From NCBI GenBank assembly GCA_050260015.1, contig JBLNBN010000028.1, forward strand, positions 107,668 to 171,667: a DNA stretch of 64,000 bases, read 5' to 3'. Numbering within the stretch: position 1 is the stretch's first letter; each line of letters begins with the position of its first letter. The DNA is from JBLNBN01 sp050260015. GTDB taxonomy: Bacteria > Bacteroidota > Ignavibacteria > Kapaibacteriales > UBA2268. Below the pieces are notes generated by a model. The model was not told where the DNA came from, searched no databases, and saw nothing but the letters and a program-made list of their open reading frames with translations. The translations under genes and the position numbers were made by a program. Below are positions 9,516 to 18,765 of this stretch, in pieces.

Positions 9516-10670
9516 TTACCTGTCGACTTCGCCCAATACGATATCGATCGAGCCAAGTATAAGAATAAGATCCGCGATCATGTACCCTTTGGATATTTCC
9601 GGAAGAGCAGCAAGGTTAACGAAGCTCGTGCCGCGCGCCTTGACCCTGTAGGGCTTTAATCCGCCGTCGGAAACAATATAGAAGCCCAGCTCGCCCTTGG
9701 GGCCTTCTGCTTTCGCATAAATTTCGCCTTTGGGCGGCTTAACTCTCTTGGGGACTTTCTCGCGCACGTCTTCGCTTGCGTCGCCTAGCATAGCTAAAGC
9801 TTGCTCGACTATCCTGCAGCTTTGTTCCATTTCGCGCATACGCACGATATTCCTGTCCCAGCAATCGCCGAGCGTTCCGACTTCGCCCTTGCCTACGCAT
9901 ACGTCGAAATCGAATCTATCGTAAATCGAATACGGTTCGGAGCGGCGCAAATCGAACGGGATGCCCGAGCCTCGAAGCACGGGGCCGGAGCATGCGAAGT
10001 TGACAGCAACGTCCGCCGGCAGCACGCCGATGTTGGCCGTGCGCTCGACGAATATCTTATTGCCTATTAACAATTCGTTGACTTCCGCGTTGGTAGCGCG
10101 TACGGTCTTAATTATATCAAGGCATTCCGATTTGAAGGTCGGGTATGCGTCGCGCATTAAGCCGCCGATCCACATATAGTTGTAGAGAAGGCGTCCGCCC
10201 GAGAGCTTTTCAAATACGTTTAATATCATTTCGCGATCGCGGAAGAAATAGAGGAACGGCGTAAACGCGCCGGCGTCCATACCGAAGGTAGCGACAGCTA
10301 TCTGGTGGTTGGCGATTCGGTTCAGCTCCGCGACTATTACCCTGATTAACTCTACTCGCTCGGAAACTTCGATGCCCATGAGCTTTTCCATGCCCATTAC
10401 GTAGGGCCATTCGTTGTTCATCGAGGAGATGTAGTCCATGCGATCGATGTATGGAATTATCTGCGGGTAGCCTTGGTTCTCGGCGTACTTTTCAAAGCAG
10501 CGATGCAAATACCCAATGTGAGGCACGACTTCGGTTACGATCTCGCCTTCGAGTTCTACTTCCAAACGCAACACGCCGTGCGTCGAGGGGTGCTGCGGAC
10601 CGACGTTGAGGCGCATCCTTTCGGTATCGACCCGCCCAAAATCAACGTCTACAATTTTCTTTTCGCTCAC
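9516..10670 (-). CDS. nuoD: NADH-quinone oxidoreductase subunit D (49 kDa)
   Basis: 384 residues, soluble peripheral-arm subunit that forms the quinone-reduction site with NuoB. The N-terminal NVGPQHPSTHGVLR holds the His that contacts quinone; the C-terminal GSIDIVLGEVDR is the family signature. It is not fused to NuoC. The start is GTG (complement of 10668-10670) with AGGA about seven bases upstream. It follows nuoC by 35 bases. Confidence 0.97.
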   Translation of the reverse strand: MSEKKIVDVDFGRVDTERMRLNVGPQHPSTHGVLRLEVELEGEIVTEVVPHIGYLHRCFEKYAENQGYPQIIPYIDRMDYISSMNNEWPYVMGMEKLMGIEVSERVELIRVIVAELNRIANHQIAVATFGMDAGAFTPFLYFFRDREMILNVFEKLSGGRLLYNYMWIGGLMRDAYPTFKSECLDIIKTVRATNAEVNELLIGNKIFVERTANIGVLPADVAVNFACSGPVLRGSGIPFDLRRSEPYSIYDRFDFDVCVGKGEVGTLGDCWDRNIVRMREMEQSCRIVEQALAMLGDASEDVREKVPKRVKPPKGEIYAKAEGPKGELGFYIVSDGGLKPYRVKARGTSFVNLAALPEISKGYMIADLILILGSIDIVLGEVDR

Positions 10671-10705
10671 TTTAATATCCTATAGTATTTTTTCAATTTA
10701 ATGAA

Positions 10706-11182
10706 TTATTCGGGGACTCTCGTGCCGTGGTATTCTTCCTGCACCTTGTAGTCCTTGCGCAGCGGGTAGCCTTCCCAATCGTAGCAGCAGAGTATCCTGA
10801 TGAGATTCGGGTGGCCTTCGAAGTTAATTCCGAACATATCGTAGGCTTCGCGCTCGTGCCAGTTGGCCGTCTTCCAGATGCGCTCGACGCTGGGTATCGT
10901 TGGGTTCTCGCGGTCGAGCATGACCTTAACGACGAAGCGATGCTTTAGGTTTACCGAATAAAGGTGATAGACGACCCCGAAGGAATCCTTATAATCCATG
11001 CCCGAAAGGCAGGCAAGGTAGTCGAAGTCGAGCTTCGGATCGTCGCGAAGGAATAGCGCCAATCGCTTTAGATCGTCCGCTTTGACCGTAGCGAAAGGAT
11101 CGGTAAATTCGTCGGTCGTAAAGGAAACTGTCGAATCCGGGAATTTCGCTTTGAGCGTGTTATATATTTCTTCTGCTTTCAT
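10706..11182 (-). CDS. nuoC: NADH-quinone oxidoreductase subunit C (30 kDa)
   Basis: 158 residues, a stand-alone NuoC of ordinary length. It is a soluble subunit at the base of the peripheral arm that packs against NuoD. The signature WHEREAYDMFGINFEGHPNL is present, followed by RILCCYDWEGYPLRKDY. It is 16 bases downstream of nuoB. Confidence 0.97.
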   Translation of the reverse strand: MKAEEIYNTLKAKFPDSTVSFTTDEFTDPFATVKADDLKRLALFLRDDPKLDFDYLACLSGMDYKDSFGVVYHLYSVNLKHRFVVKVMLDRENPTIPSVERIWKTANWHEREAYDMFGINFEGHPNLIRILCCYDWEGYPLRKDYKVQEEYHGTRVPE

Positions 11183-11198
11183 ATTTATATTCTATCTT

Positions 11199-11804
11199 TT
11201 AGTTTTTAACCTTTTCGGCTTCTTTAGCTTTGTCGGCTTCGGCGAGCTGGCGCGCAAAGTCCTTGTTGTGTTGTTCGATACCGGCGATTTCGTCCGCGGA
11301 AAGCCTTTGGCGTTTCCCGAAAATCGCCTGGTGGCTGATCTTTTCCTGCAGCTTCATCATGCCTTCGAGGAAGGCTTCGGGGCGGGGCGGGCAGCCCGGG
11401 ATGTATACGTCGACGGGAATGATCCTGTCGACTCCCTTCAGCACATGGTAGCCGTGCTTTGCGTATGGGCCGCCGGTATTGGCGCAGGAGCCCATCGAGA
11501 GCACGTATTTCGGTTCGGCCATTTGGTCGTAAAGTCTCTTAACGCGTTCGGCCATTTTCATCGTAACCGTGCCGCTGATAATTATAAAGTCAGCCTGGCG
11601 GGGCGTCGCGCGCGGAATGCACCCGAAGCGCATAAAGTCGAAGTGCGAAGCGTTCGCAGCCATGAACTCGATCGCGCAGCATGCGAGGCCAAAGTGCAAG
11701 TACCAGTCGGACTTGCTGCGTCCCCAATTGAGAAGGTCCTCGACCGTGCCGAGTATAATGCCGTCGCTTTCGAACGGCTGGTCCAATCTATCTAATAATC
11801 CCAT
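11199..11804 (-). CDS. nuoB: NADH-quinone oxidoreductase subunit B, cluster N2
   Basis: 201 residues. It carries the terminal [4Fe-4S] cluster N2 that passes electrons to quinone. The ligands are visible as the tandem Cys 42-43, Cys 107 (MGSCANTGG) and Cys 138 (PGCPPRPE). A charged tail of about 45 residues rich in Ala, Glu and Lys follows the core. The gene starts three bases after the nuoA stop, with a GGAG site inside the end of nuoA, so the two are translationally coupled. Confidence 0.97.
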   Translation of the reverse strand: MGLLDRLDQPFESDGIILGTVEDLLNWGRSKSDWYLHFGLACCAIEFMAANASHFDFMRFGCIPRATPRQADFIIISGTVTMKMAERVKRLYDQMAEPKYVLSMGSCANTGGPYAKHGYHVLKGVDRIIPVDVYIPGCPPRPEAFLEGMMKLQEKISHQAIFGKRQRLSADEIAGIEQHNKDFARQLAEADKAKEAEKVKN

Positions 11805-11807
11805 TGT

Positions 11808-12254
11808 TTACTCCTTAATGCCGGATTTCATTTCATTTTCAATCTTTCCGCCGCGGGGGATAACGAGATCCTCCATCTTAGGAATGTACGGCTTCGGCCG
11901 ATCCCATTCGAGATAGCCCTTCGCCCAATCGTAAACCAATCCCAACATCAGTATCGTAACGAAAATCACCATGGCAAGGAATGCGTACCAACCCAATCCT
12001 TTGAATACAGTCGCCCAAGGGAATAACATTACAAGCTCTACGTCAAATATTATAAACGCGAGCGCGACGAGGTAAAATCGTGTGTTAAACCTTACCCAGG
12101 GGCTGCCGATCGGCACTTCGCCGGACTCGTAAGTGGACAGCTTTTCCTTCGTCGGATGCTTCGGACGGACTAACGCGGAAACAAAGATTCCCGCCCCGAC
12201 AAATACGACTCCGATAATCAGGAAGATGAGTACAACGCCAAAATCCGTTAACAT
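11808..12254 (-). CDS. nuoA: NADH-quinone oxidoreductase subunit A
   Basis: 148 residues with three transmembrane helices. It is a small membrane subunit at the interface of the two arms. The YESGEVPIGSPWVRFNTRFYLVAL loop and the helix IIFDVELVMLFPWA with conserved acidic residues are diagnostic. It is the first gene of the eleven-gene operon, with a divergent SOD gene upstream. Confidence 0.97.
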   Translation of the reverse strand: MLTDFGVVLIFLIIGVVFVGAGIFVSALVRPKHPTKEKLSTYESGEVPIGSPWVRFNTRFYLVALAFIIFDVELVMLFPWATVFKGLGWYAFLAMVIFVTILMLGLVYDWAKGYLEWDRPKPYIPKMEDLVIPRGGKIENEMKSGIKE

Positions 12255-12442
12255 AACATTATCTCATTTTTCAAGTTAAAACAACAGCAAAAATAACAAA
12301 AAATTTGTACAATAAGAAATTAGGATAAAACAATCTGATATTTTGAATTATTAGGCGCAACTAAATATCATAAAATAAAAGATAATTATGATTAATGCGT
12401 CTGATGTTTTACATTAATCTTTAATTAATAAAGAGGCATGTT
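12255..12442. promoter_or_regulatory. Divergent promoter region, nuo operon and SOD
   Basis: This AT-rich 188-base gap separates two divergent units. Reading toward nuoA, TATTTTTG (complement of 12288-12295) fits the Bacteroidota -7 consensus TAnnTTTG. Reading toward the SOD gene no perfect match is seen; a near match (TATTTTG) lies around 12340. No gene fits here. Confidence 0.5.
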
Positions 12443-13168
<726 letters not shown>

Positions 13169-13171
13169 AAG

Positions 13172-14455
13172 ATGAGTATTTTTTCCGTAATTCCATTCGT
13201 ATTGATGTTGGGGGCGATCGCCGTTCTGCCGATCGCCGCCCCTAAATTTTGGCATAGCAACCGCAATAAACTTTATGTTTCGCTCGCGCTCAGCCTTCCC
13301 GTTTTCATCGGGATGCCCCTCGCCGGCGAATTGGTCGAGCTCGAGCACACGCTCCTGTTCGATTATGTTCCGTTTATTTTCCTGCTCGGCTCGCTTTTTA
13401 TTATTACCGCAGGAATAAGAATACAGATAAATCGCCGCGCGAACGCTTGGATAAACACAATTCTCTTGGCAACCGGAGCCGTTCTCGCCTCGATTATCGG
13501 CACGACAGGAGCCTCGATGCTCCTTATACGACCGTTATTAGATCTAAATCTTAGAAGGAAGCGTAAGGTTCACACCGTTCTCTTCTTTATAGCAATCGCG
13601 GCAAATTGCGGAGGGCTTTTAACCCCTATTGGCGATCCGCCGCTGTTCCTGCTGCACTTGCGGGGCGTCCCATTCTTCTGGTTTATGAAGATGTTGCCTG
13701 AGTGGTTCGTTATTAATCTAACGCTGCTCGCGGTTTACTTCGTTTACGATTTCTGGACGTGGAAAAAGAAGGAGGAATACGAATACATTAACTATCATAG
13801 GACGAGGCCTTTTAGGATATCCGGCTGGGGGAATGTTGGATTATTAATTCTCGCCGTGCTGACTATCGCTTTCGTAAACGAGCATAACATCCCCTTCCTT
13901 GGGACAAATCCCTATTTCGCCTTCGCCCGGGAGATCATTCTCGGCGCGCTGGCCTTAATATCGCTCAAAACTACTTCGGCGGAGATCCGCATCGAGAACC
14001 GCATCGATTGGGACCCGATTTACGAGGTGGCGTATCTCTTCTTTGGGATATTTGCCACGATGGCGCCCGCGCTGCTCTACCTGCGCGAGGTAGCCCCGAC
14101 GCTCGGGATTAACTCCACGGGAAAATACTACTTCTTTACCGGCGCGCTTAGCTCCTTCCTGGACAACACGCCGACCGCCGCGACGTTTTATTCCGTCGCT
14201 CTCGGGGCGCTTCCCGGGCATGGCAGGGATTTGATAGCCGGCGTGCCGGAGCATTTCCTTTTGGCGATAAGCCTTGGCGCCGTGCTCTTCGGTTCGCTGA
14301 CGTACATCGGCAACGGCCCGAACTTTATGATAAAATCAATCGCGGAGAACGAGGGCGTCCCGATGCCCCAGTTCTTCGAGTACATGTACAAGTTCTCGCT
14401 GATATTCCTCCTGCCGCTGTTCATTCTAGTGGGGATATACGTGCTGGGTATATAG
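13172..14455 (+). CDS. Sodium:proton antiporter-like membrane protein (NhaD/ArsB superfamily)
   Basis: 427 residues with about 11-12 transmembrane segments, belonging to the ion-transporter superfamily that includes NhaD, ArsB and citrate carriers. The segments GTTGASMLLIRP and GGLLTPIGDPPLFLLHL are the hallmark repeat motifs lining the ion pathway, mirrored in the second half by FLDNTPTAATFY and SLTYIGNGPNFMIKS. It most likely exchanges Na+ for H+ across the inner membrane; the exact substrate cannot be read from sequence. It starts three bases after the SOD stop, so both are on one transcript. A large inverted repeat follows. Confidence 0.85.
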   Translation: MSIFSVIPFVLMLGAIAVLPIAAPKFWHSNRNKLYVSLALSLPVFIGMPLAGELVELEHTLLFDYVPFIFLLGSLFIITAGIRIQINRRANAWINTILLATGAVLASIIGTTGASMLLIRPLLDLNLRRKRKVHTVLFFIAIAANCGGLLTPIGDPPLFLLHLRGVPFFWFMKMLPEWFVINLTLLAVYFVYDFWTWKKKEEYEYINYHRTRPFRISGWGNVGLLILAVLTIAFVNEHNIPFLGTNPYFAFAREIILGALALISLKTTSAEIRIENRIDWDPIYEVAYLFFGIFATMAPALLYLREVAPTLGINSTGKYYFFTGALSSFLDNTPTAATFYSVALGALPGHGRDLIAGVPEHFLLAISLGAVLFGSLTYIGNGPNFMIKSIAENEGVPMPQFFEYMYKFSLIFLLPLFILVGIYVLGI

Positions 14456-14473
14456 GACTGGACAAAGTAAAAT

Positions 14474-14507
14474 GAAGAGGGCGAACTCTCGCGGGTCCGC
14501 CCTCTTC
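14474..14507. terminator. Inverted repeat between convergent genes, likely bidirectional terminator
   Basis: The arms GAAGAGGGCG and CGCCCTCTTC flank a 14-base loop. The position between the antiporter stop (14455) and the stop of the convergent cargo gene (14529) fits termination of both. The T-rich side is better on the minus strand. Confidence 0.65.
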
Positions 14508-14528
14508 TATAACTATTACGCACAATTG

Positions 14529-16811
14529 TTAATCGATAATTACCGTTTTTGAACCTATTGAATTGCCGATCCTGAGAAGGATAATGTAGGCTCCAGGAGG
14601 CAGCTTGCCGGGGGTCCATCTCAATTCCGCTTGTCCTACCGCTTTCGGGATTATCGTATAACCTGAATTTACTTGTGCTCCCCTTGCGTCATAAGCCGCA
14701 AAGCGCGTATTTTCCAATGGGTCCGACGATATCCATTCTAGCTTAAAGTCAAATTCACCTTCGACCGAGGCGGCCATCGGCCCGGTAATGGATATTTCTT
14801 CCCTGCGATCCTGCGCACTTTGTTCCTTTACGCCCGTATAGCCTTTCGGCCATGCCAGGAAAGTCGCGGAGCTGCCCATGAGCGAATCGGTCGCCGCCAT
14901 AAAGTAAAGGGAGTCATCGCGCGAATTGTAAACTACAGGAATGCCGTAGCGTTTCAAATTTACATATTCCCAAGTTACAAGGTCGGCGTCGGGGTCGGCT
15001 ATGGATATCAGGCCCGTCGTTATGTTCGGCTTTGTAAACTGGTAAAAACCGATGTAATACTTCCCGTTTAAGTAAATAGGTCTTAAGGTTCGGGATGTGT
15101 CTTTATTAAGGATCAATCGCCCTGTTTTCTTTTTTACGTCGAACTTATACAGGTAAGAATTCCAATCGACAATAAAAGAATTATTAAGACATGTCATCAT
15201 GGACGGACGATTATTCTTAAGAATCGGGTCTGTCGGAGCTGAAAAGTCCTTATTCCAGTTTTCACCTCCGTCCGTCGAGGAATATACTGAAAAAACTCCG
15301 TCCCCATCAACGCTGTCCTTGCCCAAAGCGTAGATCGTATCGCCGTCGACAAAGGCTGAAAATAATATCCTGCGTTCCAGGTTAACCTGCTTTTGTACGT
15401 TTAGAGTATCGTCCATTTTAAATATCATGGCCCACCAACCGAACTCATAGATGCCAGAAGAGATCCATAAAGGTTGATCTTTGTATTTCAAATGTATCGG
15501 ATAGAAATTTTCACGATATAAGTAATATTCGCTTTTAGACTTTGTGGTCCTACCGCCGTCGTTGGTGTAGATTATATTCTCCTGTCCGAGGTAATTTGGC
15601 TCTACATGTATAAAACCGTTATTCTTATCGAAGAACATATAACCGCCGTTAGAATTTTGAGGAAAATAAAAATCCATATTTTTTGAAATTTTTCCTATAT
15701 AATTCTCCTGCGGCAGCCAGGTCGCGCCCCCGTCGTCGCTATGGTAAAAAAGTCCATAGTTCCCAACAGCCCGCAATTCTTTGCTATTAAACGCAAACGC
15801 GTCCAACCAAAATGACCCGCTGTGTGAAATTAATTTCCAGTTTAAGCCCGCGTTATAGGAGATATATATTAAACTATTCTTCCCTACGCCTATAAGCGTA
15901 TCTTTTGAGATACGATTCAGGTTAGTAAAGGATAATTCGTTAATAAAGCCCTTATCTACGCCTGTATTAACTTTTTTATAGCTTTCATCGGTTTTATCAA
16001 AATACTCGAAATAGAGCAAATCCAAATGATCAGTTTGCGGGGCTGAATGAATTGCATATAAGCTTCCATCGTTTGGAGCTATAGCCGCCTTGCTAAGACC
16101 GATTCGAGATGCGACTTTAGTTATCGAATTCGTTAAGACGTTCACTCTAAACAGAATGTCGTCAATAACGAAATAAGCCCTGACGCTATCGTCCGAGACA
16201 ATGGAACTGATCGGTTCGCAATCCTGGCAAACTCCGAAGGATTTGAGAGAGAGCGTCGTTTTCTCGTCGCTATCCATGTTTATAATTGCTATCTTGCTTT
16301 CCCACTCGTTGCAAACCAGCTTATTGCCTACGACAGCAAAGCTTTTGGGGAAGTAACTATTGCTGATCTCATAGTCTTTAATCTTGTTCAAATGAACGTC
16401 GTAGACATTTATCCTACCCATATTCAATGCATACAAAAGGCCGTCTTTTTCAATCAATTGTGAAAACCAATTATTTTCACCAAGATCCACCGTTGTCCAG
16501 CTTGCCCCGTTATCCCCGGAGATTATGCCGTAACGATGTTTGCATAATCCTATGTATTTTGGGCCTATATTGACTATGTTTAGGATATTCAGGGAATCAT
16601 TCAGAGCAATTCGCTCCCAATCAGCGCCGCCGTTTGTAGACTTAATAATAATACCGCCCTCGCCGTAGACCAGCATCGAAGCGCCGTTATAAGCGGAGCC
16701 GTTGTAATTGGTAGTTACGCGGGTTAAATCCAGATCTCCGTAGAAAGGCGTATCGGCAAATGCGTATAAGAAATATAGGGGACTAAAAAGCAAAATAAAA
16801 AGCAATTTCAT
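14529..16811 (-). CDS. Secreted BNR/Ycf48-like propeller protein with T9SS sorting domain
   Basis: 760 residues from the ATG at 16811, chosen because an AAGGA site lies eight bases upstream and a signal peptide (MKLLFILLFSPLYFLYAFA) follows; an in-frame ATG 93 bases further up lacks this. The body holds repeated Asp-box/BNR-like units (STNGGADWE, SGDNGASWT, SYNAGLNWK, SDDGGATWL, STDGGENWN), typical of sialidase-type and Ycf48-like beta-propellers. The last 85 or so residues form a beta-sandwich ending GAYIILLRIGNSIGSKTVIID, which fits a type A T9SS sorting domain. It is therefore predicted to be exported and attached at or released from the cell surface. Function unknown; a similar protein is at 61932-63272. 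Confidence 0.8.
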   Translation of the reverse strand: MKLLFILLFSPLYFLYAFADTPFYGDLDLTRVTTNYNGSAYNGASMLVYGEGGIIIKSTNGGADWERIALNDSLNILNIVNIGPKYIGLCKHRYGIISGDNGASWTTVDLGENNWFSQLIEKDGLLYALNMGRINVYDVHLNKIKDYEISNSYFPKSFAVVGNKLVCNEWESKIAIINMDSDEKTTLSLKSFGVCQDCEPISSIVSDDSVRAYFVIDDILFRVNVLTNSITKVASRIGLSKAAIAPNDGSLYAIHSAPQTDHLDLLYFEYFDKTDESYKKVNTGVDKGFINELSFTNLNRISKDTLIGVGKNSLIYISYNAGLNWKLISHSGSFWLDAFAFNSKELRAVGNYGLFYHSDDGGATWLPQENYIGKISKNMDFYFPQNSNGGYMFFDKNNGFIHVEPNYLGQENIIYTNDGGRTTKSKSEYYLYRENFYPIHLKYKDQPLWISSGIYEFGWWAMIFKMDDTLNVQKQVNLERRILFSAFVDGDTIYALGKDSVDGDGVFSVYSSTDGGENWNKDFSAPTDPILKNNRPSMMTCLNNSFIVDWNSYLYKFDVKKKTGRLILNKDTSRTLRPIYLNGKYYIGFYQFTKPNITTGLISIADPDADLVTWEYVNLKRYGIPVVYNSRDDSLYFMAATDSLMGSSATFLAWPKGYTGVKEQSAQDRREEISITGPMAASVEGEFDFKLEWISSDPLENTRFAAYDARGAQVNSGYTIIPKAVGQAELRWTPGKLPPGAYIILLRIGNSIGSKTVIID

Positions 16812-17478
16812 AATAATTCCTTTTAATAATAAGCTAACGGCGTTTCTAATTTTCAATATAGCAGGTGAAGCAGCCACAAGCGATATGTGGGCATAGACAC
16901 ACAATTAATATGTCGTACCTAAAGGTAAAGAACGCCGAGATTAATAAATCTTTTTTTGTCAATTTAGCGAAGACAAATATGCCTAATCAATAATTTTCAT
17001 AAATTTACCATTTCGATTTTTTAATATAAAAAAAAAAAAAATGAAATTGCCATCAATTAAATATCAACAATTGTTCCTTTTTTAAGAAATATAGAGCGCT
17101 TGTATATCAGCGACGGCAGTTTCTTATACGGCTCGTCAGGATTTCTGAAGCGTATTAATTCGTTTCGCTTCGATTAGCTTTGCGGTCGCGATCGTAAATC
17201 TGATGGCCAGTTTCGCAGCAGGTGAAAGTTTGTAGAGAGAAAGCCTGTCGAAGCGCCCGGATTTTTCCTTTGCCGTACCCTTCGACGAGGCTCAGGATAT
17301 GTTCACTCATCATTCCCGATCTCCGCATGGGAATGCATTACGAACGCTCCGCGTTCATTTCTTTGCCGGTCGCTCCCCCGGCCTCGCCCCGGCAGGATGG
17401 TTTGTCGCAAAATATAAAAGCAAAACGCTCCCGCAAGCCGTTAAGCCAGCGGGAGCGTCAAGTAAATCGGCTAATAGT
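16812..17478. other. Gap without a gene; A-tract and a triloop palindrome
   Basis: No credible coding frame was found. The part near 16900-17090 is strongly AT-rich and holds a run of 13 A starting near 17029. The part from 17100 is richer in GC and contains GAACGCTCCGCGTTC (17342-17356), a six-base stem with a three-base loop like the modules of the dispersed repeats described below. The rubrerythrin terminator occupies the right end. Confidence 0.5.
17420..17458 (-). terminator. Terminator after rubrerythrin gene
   Basis: ACGCTCCCGC pairs perfectly with GCGGGAGCGT around a 14-base loop; the minus-strand side continues into T-rich sequence. It lies 21 bases past the rubrerythrin stop. Confidence 0.8.
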
Positions 17479-18105
17479 TTAAGAGCGGAATTCTTCGAAT
17501 TTCGTGCGGGAGGTGCGGCAGAAGTCGCAGGAGCCCTTTAGCGTGTTCGCGTTATACGTGTTGCCGCAGACGGGGCATACGTACCATTCGACCGGGATAG
17601 TTTTATCCATCCCGACTGCCATTTTGTTCAGGACCTCGGTGTAAAAGTCCCGGTGCTTCTTTTCGGTATCCAGAGCCCATGTAAACGTTTTGCGGGCGTC
17701 GGCGATATTCTCCTCGTTGCCGACCTTAATGAATTCGGGATACATCACGTTCGCCTCGTACGTTTCGCCCTTAATCGCGTCGCGGAGGTCTGCGGTCATG
17801 TCGCCGGTTGGAACTTCCTTTATCTTTGCTTTACCGACTTCGACGCCAAGTCTTTTAAGGACTTTCTTGTGGTTGGCGGCATGAATCGCTTCGGCGCGGG
17901 AAGTGGCGGAGAACATAGCGGCAATTTGAGTTTTTCCTTCCGCGCGCGCCTGTTCGGCAAATTTCGCGTACTTAGCGCTGGCGTTGGATTCGCCTTCGAA
18001 GGCGGTCTTTAGGTTCTCAATCGTTTTTAGGTCCTTTTGGATGCCGCAACCAGCGGCAAACCCGCCAATTAATAACGCGATTAGTAAGTAGCTGAATTTC
18101 TTCAT
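17479..18105 (-). CDS. Lipoprotein rubrerythrin
   Basis: 208 residues from the ATG at 18105, which has a GAGGA site; a longer frame exists but would run into the neighbouring gene. Residues 1-20 form a lipoprotein signal ending FAAGC, so the mature protein should be acylated on Cys 20 and membrane-anchored outside the cytoplasm. Residues from about 28 to 165 form a ferritin-like four-helix bundle with the diiron pattern (FEGESNASAKY, EAIHAANHK, KGETYEANVMY, DTEKKHRDFY). A rubredoxin-like domain follows with Cys 177, 180, 193 and 196. Rubrerythrins reduce peroxide. Most are cytoplasmic, so the lipid anchor is unusual. It shares a transcript with the DUF2231 gene upstream (38-base gap). Confidence 0.92.
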   Translation of the reverse strand: MKKFSYLLIALLIGGFAAGCGIQKDLKTIENLKTAFEGESNASAKYAKFAEQARAEGKTQIAAMFSATSRAEAIHAANHKKVLKRLGVEVGKAKIKEVPTGDMTADLRDAIKGETYEANVMYPEFIKVGNEENIADARKTFTWALDTEKKHRDFYTEVLNKMAVGMDKTIPVEWYVCPVCGNTYNANTLKGSCDFCRTSRTKFEEFRS

Positions 18106-18143
18106 AAATTCCTCGGAATAATTAATGGATAAAATCAATTCAC

Positions 18144-18581
18144 CTAAAGTGCGGTCATGTATTCGTAAACCATCGTGCCTCCAAGGTAACCCGTCCATGC
18201 GACCGAAACGGCTGCCAGAGCATAAGTTACTAAAGCGGTCCTTTTTAGTACGGGGCTGTTCTTTCCCTTCATTTCACCATAAACTCTTAATCCGGCCGTA
18301 ATTATTATCAGGGAAAGTGTGATAATAGCCAGCGTCTCGTGCAATTCGAAGACTTCCGCTATCCCCCCACCGGTCGGCTCCTCCGTTAAGAAATAGCCCG
18401 TAACGAAAGCGGCGACCGCTGCAAGCGCGCCGGCGACTAGCAGGTAGAGCGAGGCCTTGCGCAGCCATTCTTCTTTTTTGTAATAAAGCGAGGCAGCTTC
18501 GAAAAGCATTCCTAAAAGAATGATGGCTATCGGGAAGTGCACCATCATTGGATGTAAGTGAGCTGGGTTAAACATACTCAT
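18144..18581 (-). CDS. DUF2231 family four-helix membrane protein
   Basis: 145 residues from the ATG at 18581. Another in-frame ATG lies 6 bases further in and one 33 bases upstream, so the start is not certain. The opening HPMMVHFPIAIILLGM is the hallmark of DUF2231, and four transmembrane helices are visible. The biochemical role of the family is not established; members often sit near redox or heme proteins. Here it precedes a lipoprotein rubrerythrin in the same orientation, so the two may act together at the inner membrane. Confidence 0.75.
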   Translation of the reverse strand: MSMFNPAHLHPMMVHFPIAIILLGMLFEAASLYYKKEEWLRKASLYLLVAGALAAVAAFVTGYFLTEEPTGGGIAEVFELHETLAIITLSLIIITAGLRVYGEMKGKNSPVLKRTALVTYALAAVSVAWTGYLGGTMVYEYMTAL

Positions 18582-18765
18582 TTCTCTGATTTGTGACTTA
18601 AGATTGACAAACAACGTTAATAAAACTTAACCTTTTTCCGCATTATTTCCAAATTGTATTTTTAGAATTTTAGAATGGAGGGCCAGTTCACGGCGTATAG
18701 TAGAATTATTAATCATAAGCCGGGTCTTGAGCTGCTTGGTAGGGCACAATAAAATGGGGTTATCC

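Noticed and set aside
17222..17482. An 86-residue plus-strand frame in the gap before rubrerythrin
   Set aside because: Its composition is Arg/Ser/Pro-rich without pattern, it spans palindromic DNA and the rubrerythrin terminator, and no start signal is seen.
18106..18198. A 31-residue N-terminal extension of rubrerythrin
   Set aside because: It would overlap the DUF2231 gene and hide the lipoprotein signal; the internal ATG has a good ribosome-binding site.
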